Assembly: GCA_031265635.1 (NCBI GenBank)
Contig: JAISCK010000019.1
Coordinates: 1 to 22,888 of the forward strand
DNA: 22,888 nt
Origin: Spirochaetaceae bacterium
GTDB lineage: Bacteria; Spirochaetota; Spirochaetia; Treponematales; Breznakiellaceae
Reading direction: 5' to 3'
This document shows, in pieces, positions 7,434 to 14,018 of the stretch (positions are counted from its first letter, which is position 1; each line of letters begins with the position of its first letter). The position numbers and the translations under genes are program-made. The notes below the pieces were generated by a model. It saw only the letters and a program-made list of their open reading frames with translations. It was not told the DNA's origin and made no database searches.

Positions 7434-8960
7434 ATGGAATATATATTAGAAGCCTTTTTATTGCTTTTCCGCTGGGATATACTGCTCCTCTGCCTGTTCG
7501 GGGCTCTCCTGGGTGTTGTCCTGGGAGCTATCCCCGGACTTTCAGGCGGCATAGGGATGATACTTGTTCTGCCGGCTACCTTTGCTATGGACCCCATAGC
7601 GGCCTTTGCGCTGCTTTGTTCAATTCACACAGGAGGCATGTCAGGAGGATATATCGGATCTATCCTTGTCGGAATACCAGGGACCAATAGTTCTGTAGCT
7701 ACGGTATATGATGGGTACGAATTTACCAAACAGGGCGATCCGGTTCGCGCCCTAAGTGTTGGCACGGTAGCAAACTGTATCGGAACCATACCCGGCGTTA
7801 TCTTCGCAATTTTTTTGTGCCGGATTATTGGGGCTTTTGCGGTAAAGCTGGGACCTACCGAATTATTCGCCTTTGCCTGCTGTGGTATTGTAATGGTAGC
7901 CTCCCTGTCGGAGGGTAATCTGCTCAAGGGCCTCATCGCCGCAGGTATAGGTCTCCTAATAGCTTGTGTAGGGAGCTCGCCGGTAAGCGGAACCATACGC
8001 TTCGCCTTTGGCAGTTACTATCTGTACGGCGGTTTTGAACGGGTAAATGTAATCCTCGGCGTCTATGCGGGACGTACTATCTTTCTGGAGTATGTGCGCG
8101 GGGAACGTATGAAAAAAGGCGGCCCATCTCTTAAAATATCAGGGTTCCATCTGTCCCTAAAGGACTTTACCAGCAACATAGGTAATATTATCCGCTCTTT
8201 CTTTATCGGTCTGTGGATAGGCTTTTTGCCGGGATTAGGGGGTTCTCTTGCCAATGTAGTCGCTTACGCGACGCAGAAGAATTTTTCCAAACATCCTGAA
8301 ACCTTTGGGAAGGGTAATATTGAAGGAGTCTGGGCCCCTGAAGTTGCCAACAACGCTTCGGTAGGCGGGGCCTATATACCCATGGTTACCCTGGGCATTC
8401 CCGGAGACGGGCCGACTGCATACCTCCTCATGGGGTTGATTATCGCCGGCATTGATCCCGGCCCCCTCCTGATGCGTACCGAACCGGTACTGGTTAATAT
8501 GATTTTTGTTGCCACGATTTTCAGTGCCGTATACGTCCTCCTGTTGGAAATTTTTGGAATGAAACTCTTTCCTTCTATTCTCAGGGCGCCATACCACTTT
8601 TTGTATCCCTCTATATTGGCCTTTTGTTTCACCGGTGCTTATATAGCGGTTGGTAATATCTCCGCCATTATTATCCTCATCGGCTTTACGCTATTGGGTA
8701 TATGGTTTACCTATGCGAATATTCCCCACGTACCTTTTGTGCTGGCCTTTGTGCTTGGCGATATACTGGAGCAGAATTTTCGCAGCGCCGTAAATTTATA
8801 TCCTCAATATGGGGCTCTGTGTTTTTTTGTACGGCCTCTTTCCTGCGGGATTATTATACTCCTTGTTTTTCTGCTGTTCTGGCCGACAATCAAGAAGGCT
8901 ATAGTTAGACGCAACACCAGGATAAAGGCCGTGTTTGATCAAGTTCAGGATGATGATTAG
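7434..8960 (+). CDS. tctA: TTT-family large permease subunit (TctA)
   Basis: The 508-residue protein is strongly hydrophobic, with roughly 11-12 predicted membrane helices. The TctA landmarks are clear: GVVLGAIPGLSGGIGM near the N-terminus, MDPIAAFALLCSIHTGGMSGG, then ILVGIPGTNSSVATVYDGY with QGDPVRAL. A second copy of the glycine/proline motif (GFLPGLGGSLANVVAYATQK) follows in mid-protein, reflecting the family's internal duplication. TctA forms the ion-coupled translocation path. The ATG at 7434 is preceded by a G-rich stretch (GGATGGGG). It is the last gene of the operon and is followed within 6 nt by a strong intrinsic terminator. No fusion or truncation is visible, so the transporter looks complete. 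Confidence 0.95.
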   Translation: MEYILEAFLLLFRWDILLLCLFGALLGVVLGAIPGLSGGIGMILVLPATFAMDPIAAFALLCSIHTGGMSGGYIGSILVGIPGTNSSVATVYDGYEFTKQGDPVRALSVGTVANCIGTIPGVIFAIFLCRIIGAFAVKLGPTELFAFACCGIVMVASLSEGNLLKGLIAAGIGLLIACVGSSPVSGTIRFAFGSYYLYGGFERVNVILGVYAGRTIFLEYVRGERMKKGGPSLKISGFHLSLKDFTSNIGNIIRSFFIGLWIGFLPGLGGSLANVVAYATQKNFSKHPETFGKGNIEGVWAPEVANNASVGGAYIPMVTLGIPGDGPTAYLLMGLIIAGIDPGPLLMRTEPVLVNMIFVATIFSAVYVLLLEIFGMKLFPSILRAPYHFLYPSILAFCFTGAYIAVGNISAIIILIGFTLLGIWFTYANIPHVPFVLAFVLGDILEQNFRSAVNLYPQYGALCFFVRPLSCGIIILLVFLLFWPTIKKAIVRRNTRIKAVFDQVQDDD

Positions 8961-8965
8961 TAAAC

Positions 8966-9000
8966 GGGCGGCCGAATCCTATGGCCGCCCTATCTTTTTT
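8966..9000 (+). terminator. Rho-independent terminator of the TTT operon
   Basis: GGGCGGCC (8966-8973) pairs perfectly with GGCCGCCC (8983-8990) around a 9-nt loop and is followed by TATCTTTTTT. The right arm and T-run overlap the last codons of the convergent HD-domain gene. On the minus strand only a weak T-rich tail follows, so it acts mainly on the plus strand. Confidence 0.9.
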
Positions 9001-10223
9001 CCGTCGGCGGAACGGTACGGATTACGCCGGTTTCTGAGGTAGGCTTGATAGGCGGCGCTGCTTTTATAATAGCCGTCGAGACCCTTAAATGACGAAGACT
9101 CATCACAACGGTAGAGTTCCATGAGGACAGGAAAGAGCGGCGACTCAAGGATTTCCCGGGTGCGGGAGAGCGGCAGACGGGGCAGCGCCGCGGGGAGCAT
9201 GTGGTTCTTTACCAGAAAAAAAACGCTGTCTATGGTCCGGCTGTCGTAGTCAAGGCGGGAAAGAAATTTCGCGGAAAGAAGCGCTCCCAATTCGGCGTGG
9301 CCGTCAAAGCGGCGGCTTCCCGATGACGCGGAGAGGGGCTTGCCGGAATCGTGCAGCAAGAGTCCCAGAGAGAGGATGAGATCTTCTGTTTTCCGGTAGC
9401 GGAATGTTTCCAGCGTATGCTCCCAGGCGTTTCCTTCGGGATGGTATTCTTTGGAATGGCCTGCCCGTTCAAGGCCGGCCAGCTCGGGCCAGAGTTTTTC
9501 AAGCAGTCCCGACAGTTTAAGAAAGCTGAAACCCAGGCCGCTTTGGGACGAGAGCAGCAGGGCGTTGAGGAGTATTCTTTGCGTTTCAGCGAGAGGCGGC
9601 GGAGAAGGAGGCAGGGATTCAAGAAAAGCCGAAGCCTCTTTCATAAGCGCCGTTATGCGCTGTTCCCATAAAATGCCGTTATCCGAAACCGCGCGGCAAT
9701 AACGGGCAAAAAACAGCGCCATGGAAAAAGCATGCTCCCAAAAATCCGTTTTATCCGCAGGACCGCCTGTGGGCCTTTGCATAAAAAGACGCCTGAAAAG
9801 ATCTTCCGGGAGTATGGGGCCTTCCCCCTGGGCTTCCTTCTGGGCTCCCCCTTGGGGGTTCCGTTCCATGACTTTAAGCGCCCTGAGCAGGGGGTAGAGG
9901 CCCTGGGGGTCATGGAAACGGCCGCCGGTCCAGTCCTGATAAAAACCGCCCATGCGGGAAGGCGCGTTTTTTTCCACACAGCGGAAGTAAATGGTTTTCT
10001 GATCTTCGGAGCCGCTATCAAGGGCCGCGTCGGCAAGGCTTGCTCCGGGATAACGGAGCGTTTCAAAGCGGCGGGCAAGCGCGCCGGGGTCCGCGTCGGT
10101 TTCAATATAGAGAACGGGAAGGGGGTTCAGGCCGAGATAACTGTCAAGGGCGCTGAACCCGGCGAGCCGCGTCATGTAGGCGGAATCAACGGCGCCGGTA
10201 GTAAACATTACGGCGCTATTCAT
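8979..10223 (-). CDS. HD-domain protein with degenerate nucleotidyltransferase-like N-terminus
   Basis: The C-terminal half contains an HD-type metal-binding domain: WEHTLETFRYRKTEDLILSL, LLHDSGKP (H291/D292), and DGHAELGA. This arrangement is familiar from bacterial CCA-adding enzymes and poly(A) polymerases. The N-terminal third has LNPLPVLYIETDADPGALARRF, which resembles the DIDIATDATPEEI stretch of those nucleotidyltransferases. However, the catalytic Asp pair and the GGxVRD motif are missing, so the synthetic activity is probably lost. A hydrolase activity of the HD domain on a nucleotide or RNA phosphate is possible but unproven. The gene starts inside the end of sppA (8-nt overlap, ATGAATAG), which implies translational coupling. 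The family relation is moderately certain and the biochemical role unknown. Confidence 0.72.
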   Translation of the reverse strand: MNSAVMFTTGAVDSAYMTRLAGFSALDSYLGLNPLPVLYIETDADPGALARRFETLRYPGASLADAALDSGSEDQKTIYFRCVEKNAPSRMGGFYQDWTGGRFHDPQGLYPLLRALKVMERNPQGGAQKEAQGEGPILPEDLFRRLFMQRPTGGPADKTDFWEHAFSMALFFARYCRAVSDNGILWEQRITALMKEASAFLESLPPSPPPLAETQRILLNALLLSSQSGLGFSFLKLSGLLEKLWPELAGLERAGHSKEYHPEGNAWEHTLETFRYRKTEDLILSLGLLLHDSGKPLSASSGSRRFDGHAELGALLSAKFLSRLDYDSRTIDSVFFLVKNHMLPAALPRLPLSRTREILESPLFPVLMELYRCDESSSFKGLDGYYKSSAAYQAYLRNRRNPYRSADGKKIGRP

Positions 10224-12660
10224 GGACGCCTATAATATCCAGCGGCATGAGCGGCATAACCTCGCCGTTTTGGGAAAGCCGGAACCGGAGTTCCTCAAGC
10301 GCGGCGCCTAACGGCGCGGTCTGGGACAGCGCTTCAATCCGGGGTAGCAGGACTGAAAACAGCCGCTCCCCAAAGGACTCAACAAGACGGGCCCTGGGGT
10401 ATTCATCAATAATAAGTTCCCGGTCATCTATACCGGCAAGATTCCTGGCCATTTGCACGGCGTCCCAAAGACCTCCTATCCTGTCAACAAGGCCGGTCCT
10501 CACCGCGTCCTCTCCGCCGTAAAGACGGCCCTGGGCGGCTTTCTCGACATCCTTTCTGGAAAGCCCCCGGCCTTCGGCGACTTTTTCAACAAAGTTGTCA
10601 TAGAGGTCAAGGATATAGGACCTGTACCGGCCCTCTTCCTCTTCGGTGAGATCCCGCCGGGGAAGTATAAAGCCGGTCAGGAGATCGGCGTGAGCGCCCT
10701 GCTGCAAGGCATCCACATTAAAGCCAAGGAGTTCTCCCAGGCCGTTATCGTAAAACCAGGTTCCGATGACCCCGATGGAACCGGTGAGGGTATAGGGCGA
10801 GGCAAGGATACTTGAACCATACAGTGAAAGCCAATAACCTCCCGACCCTGCCACCGCTCCCATGGAAACTACGACGGGAATTTTTTCCTTTGCCTGTCTT
10901 ACCGCTTCGGCTATATGGTCCGCGGCCAGGGCGCTGCCTCCGGGGGAATTCACCCTGAGAACTATAGCCAGAATGTTCGGGCGGTTTGAGAGGGTTTCGA
11001 TAAGGGCGGCAATGGTACGCGCTTCCATGCCCCGGTCCATGTCTGTTTGCCCTGACGCGTAAATCACGGCAATGTGGGGAGGTTCGCCCCAGCGCGTATC
11101 GGGAGCGTCATAATAATGATAACGCTTCCCAAAGTCCATGCGCATAACGGACCTCCCCTCAAATTCCCTGATAATGGTGTCGGCGTCTTCATAGCGGCCT
11201 ATGCTGTCGATGAGCCCCCGTTCTTTGGCCCGCCTGGCCGAATAAAGAAATTCGCCGATACGGTCTTCAAATTCCGCGGAAGTCCAGCGCCGCCCTTCCA
11301 TGATGGCGTTTTTGGCTATGGCATACACAGAATCAAGATAAGCGCCGTACTGTTCCCTGTCCGCGTCTGAAAGAGAACTTCTCGTATAGGTTTCGGCGGA
11401 GGATTTATAATCCAGATAACGGAGTTCCCTTACGCCTATTCCCAGCTTGTCAAGGGTATTTCTGAAATAGCTTCTGCCTATGGCATAGCCGGGTATCATG
11501 ATCGAACCCTGGGGATCAAGAACGATGCGGTCGGCGGCGGAAAGGAGATAGTAGAGGTCAAAACCGGCGTCATCTGTTATGGCGATAATATGTTTGCCCC
11601 TGGCCTTGAAATCCGCAAGGGCTGAACGGAGTTCCCAGATGGCTTCCCTCCCGGCCGAGAACTGGTCAAAATGAAGCAGCAAGCCTCCTACCTCGCTGTC
11701 CCCGGCGGCTTTGCTTATGACCCTGAGCAGATCAAGGAGGGAGGGCTGTTCCCTGAGATACGAGGATGTTTCGTCCAGGGAACCGTGAAGGGATATTTCG
11801 ACATAAGCGCGTCCGTTGTCCCCCGCAAAAAATTCCCTGCCGGTGTTCCGTACACTCGAAAGTCCGGCGATTATGGTATTGGAGGAAGAAAAGTCTCCTG
11901 ATGTCAGGACGCCGCCGCTTATGCCCATGTCATTAATGATGAAGGAGAGGCCCAGGGAAAAGGATCTGTCATCGTGGTATGTTCCGTACATGATGAGGCC
12001 CGGAACCGGATTAACAGTAAGCCCTAAAGACCAGGCGTTCCTGAAAGCGTCGTCGCGGATGGTCCTGAAATACGCTCCCGAAAGCGTGATGAGAGATGTT
12101 CCCAGGGGCCGTATGCCCAGTTCCCCTCCGGCATCGATTATGGCCCCGTCATAGGTTCCGCCGGCGCTCACGCCCAGGGAAAGAAACCGGCCCGGCCTTG
12201 CGATCACCCCGGTCTGATAGCCAGAAAAGAAGCGGTCCCTGCCGCTTTCATAGGAACTATAGACACTCCGGTTGGCAAAACCAAAGGAAAAGGCGCGGTT
12301 TCCGAAACCAAACCCGGCGCTCAAGTCAAGCTGGCCCCGGTCATCGGGCAGGAAAGAATACAGCAGGCCCAGGGCAAGACTGCCGGAATTCATAAAGCCG
12401 CCCAGGTATTTCGGGCTGTAAGAGCCTTCGCTCAGGGCGTAAATCCATTCGCTTTCCAAATAGTGAGGCCCATGAATGCCGCTGTAGGCCGGATTCCCAA
12501 AGGCAGAGACCGCGCTGCTGCGTATTCCCGGCCCCGGACCCCAAAGGCGGTTTAATTCGGCCTGGGTGAGAAAATGAAACTCATCGGCCCCGGCAGACGC
12601 CGCGGAAAGAAAAAGCAGCGCGCAGATAACAGGCGTGATTCGTTTGACAGGCAGTCTCAT
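10216..12660 (-). CDS. sppA: SppA-type signal peptide peptidase with N-terminal barrel-like extension
   Basis: Start ATG 12660 gives a clean signal peptide (MRLPVKRITPVICALLFLSAASAGA); a longer frame upstream has none at its N-terminus. Residues about 25-265 are rich in alternating aromatic/Gly strands (for example AFSFGFANRSVYSSYESG) and begin with an NPAYSG motif, like outer-membrane or PorV/UPF0164-type barrel proteins. The remainder is a tandem (67K-type) SppA. The catalytic dyad is intact: K419 in LDYKSSAETYT and S606 in AGSGGYWLS, 187 residues apart (E. coli K209 and S409). SppA enzymes degrade leftover signal peptides at the membrane. With 814 residues the protein is some 200 longer than E. 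coli SppA, and the excess is the N-terminal domain. The enzyme may therefore act in the periplasm at the outer membrane, which is inference. Confidence 0.88.
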   Translation of the reverse strand: MRLPVKRITPVICALLFLSAASAGADEFHFLTQAELNRLWGPGPGIRSSAVSAFGNPAYSGIHGPHYLESEWIYALSEGSYSPKYLGGFMNSGSLALGLLYSFLPDDRGQLDLSAGFGFGNRAFSFGFANRSVYSSYESGRDRFFSGYQTGVIARPGRFLSLGVSAGGTYDGAIIDAGGELGIRPLGTSLITLSGAYFRTIRDDAFRNAWSLGLTVNPVPGLIMYGTYHDDRSFSLGLSFIINDMGISGGVLTSGDFSSSNTIIAGLSSVRNTGREFFAGDNGRAYVEISLHGSLDETSSYLREQPSLLDLLRVISKAAGDSEVGGLLLHFDQFSAGREAIWELRSALADFKARGKHIIAITDDAGFDLYYLLSAADRIVLDPQGSIMIPGYAIGRSYFRNTLDKLGIGVRELRYLDYKSSAETYTRSSLSDADREQYGAYLDSVYAIAKNAIMEGRRWTSAEFEDRIGEFLYSARRAKERGLIDSIGRYEDADTIIREFEGRSVMRMDFGKRYHYYDAPDTRWGEPPHIAVIYASGQTDMDRGMEARTIAALIETLSNRPNILAIVLRVNSPGGSALAADHIAEAVRQAKEKIPVVVSMGAVAGSGGYWLSLYGSSILASPYTLTGSIGVIGTWFYDNGLGELLGFNVDALQQGAHADLLTGFILPRRDLTEEEEGRYRSYILDLYDNFVEKVAEGRGLSRKDVEKAAQGRLYGGEDAVRTGLVDRIGGLWDAVQMARNLAGIDDRELIIDEYPRARLVESFGERLFSVLLPRIEALSQTAPLGAALEELRFRLSQNGEVMPLMPLDIIGVHE

Positions 12661-12666
12661 AAACAA

Positions 12667-12695
12667 AGTGTAACCGAAGCAGCGCAAAAAACCAA
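12667..12695 (-). promoter_or_regulatory. Candidate promoter of sppA, possibly leaderless
   Basis: On the minus strand TTGGTT (12690-12695) is 17 nt from TACACT (12667-12672). Only six bases separate the -10 from the ATG at 12660, so transcription would begin at or next to the start codon. No Shine-Dalgarno sequence is visible in front of this ATG, which fits. Confidence 0.4.
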
Positions 12696-12712
12696 GCGCC
12701 GGTTCCGCCGGC
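12686..12712 (-). terminator. Weak candidate terminator of the DinB-like gene
   Basis: On the minus strand GCCGG (12708-12712) pairs with CCGGC (12698-12702) around five bases, followed by six bases and then TTTTTT (12686-12691). The short stem and the gap before the T-run make it marginal. It overlaps the sppA -35. Confidence 0.3.
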
Positions 12713-12733
12713 AGCAACCCGTAACCAGCAGCC

Positions 12734-13243
12734 TCAGATTTCAATACGGATCATATTTGAAAAATCATTTGCTATTCCATTTTCATCCAATATTTGGCTG
12801 ATCTGCCCTCTGTGATGCGTTTGATGGTTGAATGTATGGATCAGTACTTCCCATGCCCTTTTTGTTTTGGTATTTTTATAGAGTATCGTTTTTTCCAATT
12901 CACGCGCGGAAAGACCGGCGGTAAATTCTATCAATAAATCATCAAGGCGCATTCTGTCCCGTTCAAAATCACTTACATTTTTATATGGATTTTCGTAGCT
13001 GTTTTCATCATACGTTTTGAAGATTTCTTCTTCATATATTTTAGAATGAATGATTTCCCTTAAATCATGTATCCATGATACGTCAACATCCAGAATATGA
13101 AAGAGAATATCATTTATGCTTTTATAATGCCCGGAAACTGGTTTGTTAAATATATCGTGTTGCTTGATCGTTTCGAGCATGGCGGCATTAATAAATTTAT
13201 TGCACCGGGAATAGTGATTGAAAATATGCGACAAAACATCCAT
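12734..13243 (-). CDS. DinB/YfiT-like metalloprotein
   Basis: The 169-residue product has the DinB four-helix-bundle pattern. It opens with MDVLSHIFNHYSRCNKF, a typical first helix, and carries the three expected metal-ligand histidines: H49 (DILFHIL), H140 and H144 (NHQTHHRGQI). Related proteins include damage-inducible DinB and thiol-dependent S-transferases using bacillithiol or mycothiol. The substrate is unknown. An ATG 27 nt upstream (13270) is in frame, but the promoter TTGACA-N17-TATTCT lies across it, so that ATG would precede the transcription start. Homology-like reasoning also favours 13243. The gene is AT-rich compared with sppA and the GH13 gene and may have been acquired. It is close to the upstream lipoprotein gene but has its own promoter. 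Confidence 0.83.
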   Translation of the reverse strand: MDVLSHIFNHYSRCNKFINAAMLETIKQHDIFNKPVSGHYKSINDILFHILDVDVSWIHDLREIIHSKIYEEEIFKTYDENSYENPYKNVSDFERDRMRLDDLLIEFTAGLSARELEKTILYKNTKTKRAWEVLIHTFNHQTHHRGQISQILDENGIANDFSNMIRIEI

Positions 13244-13258
13244 ATATTTCCCAGCCTC

Positions 13259-13287
13259 AGAATAGCCCATTTTTATTTTTGTGTCAA
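13259..13287 (-). promoter_or_regulatory. Promoter of the DinB-like gene
   Basis: On the minus strand a perfect TTGACA (13282-13287) is 17 nt from TATTCT (13259-13264). It lies just downstream of the stop codon of the lipoprotein gene. The predicted start near 13252 gives a leader of about 9 nt before ATG 13243. Confidence 0.55.
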
Positions 13288-13291
13288 GTAT

Positions 13292-13876
13292 TTAATTTTC
13301 CACCAATGTTTCCAGTAATGCCGTATTACAATTATCTATTTTATCTTCTGCGTTTACATTGGCCCGATAATAATAGGTAATATCACTTTCTATTTTTTCC
13401 ACTATGTTACTTATTATTCTTAGCGCGTATAGTCCTTTCTCTGTTTCTATTTCCTCCACAGCCCATTTGTTTTCCCCGCCCAAATAATCTTCATAAGAAC
13501 TTATATCGGCATCGGTATTTATTGCCCATGCCCCTTCCGATGTAGCCCATTTACCTGTTGCGGAAAAACTAAGGGTTTGATATCCTTCTCCTTCCCGCAT
13601 AATAACATAAAAGCTATGCGTCGTGCTCCTTGTCTTTTTTATTTTGTATGAAATAGCCGTTCTCGTATATGCCCGCATGGTATATAGGTCGGCATTTTCA
13701 AGTATTTCGGCCAATATATATTTAACATCTTCTTCTTTTTTAAGAACCGCATTTCCGTCATACTTTTCAGCCAAAACATACATATAGGCGTATACCGAAG
13801 TACACCCGAAAAGCATAAAAACGGGCGCAAAAAAAATAATACTTACTATGTTCTTATTAAAGAAGATCTTTTTCAT
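13292..13876 (-). CDS. Unrecognised lipoprotein
   Basis: The start ATG 13876 has a near-perfect ribosome site, AAGGAGGTG on the minus strand (13882-13890), five bases upstream. The N-terminus is a lysine-containing signal peptide with a lipobox ending MLFGC, so the product is probably a lipoprotein of 194 residues. The mature part is mixed charge with no transmembrane segment. It includes YKIKKTRSTTHSFYVIMREGEG-like strand content (residues about 78-99) and a stretch around residues 105-125 rich in small and aromatic residues (SFSATGKWATSEGAWAIN). I do not recognise a domain. The gene is AT-rich compared with the long GC-rich genes on both sides. It has its own promoter and is followed by the DinB-like gene on the same strand. 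Confidence 0.8.
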   Translation of the reverse strand: MKKIFFNKNIVSIIFFAPVFMLFGCTSVYAYMYVLAEKYDGNAVLKKEEDVKYILAEILENADLYTMRAYTRTAISYKIKKTRSTTHSFYVIMREGEGYQTLSFSATGKWATSEGAWAINTDADISSYEDYLGGENKWAVEEIETEKGLYALRIISNIVEKIESDITYYYRANVNAEDKIDNCNTALLETLVEN

Positions 13877-13917
13877 TTATTCACCTCCTTAGTATATAAC
13901 ACCCTTCAAGTGCAATT

Positions 13918-13946
13918 ATTTTACTTTATATTCAGGATTTTGTCAA
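13918..13946 (-). promoter_or_regulatory. Promoter of the unrecognised lipoprotein gene
   Basis: On the minus strand a perfect TTGACA (13941-13946) is 17 nt from TAAAAT (13918-13923). The predicted start near 13911 leaves a leader of about 35 nt that contains the strong AAGGAGGTG ribosome site. Confidence 0.7.
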
Positions 13947-14018
13947 ATATGCTGAGAGTAATTGCGCATAACGACCAGGTGCCATACCCTGACTATCAGA
14001 CAGCCGGGGCGGCGTTAC

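Noticed and set aside
13960..14018. Possible terminator downstream of the GH13 stop
   Set aside because: GC-rich sequence without a stable stem followed by T residues on the minus strand.
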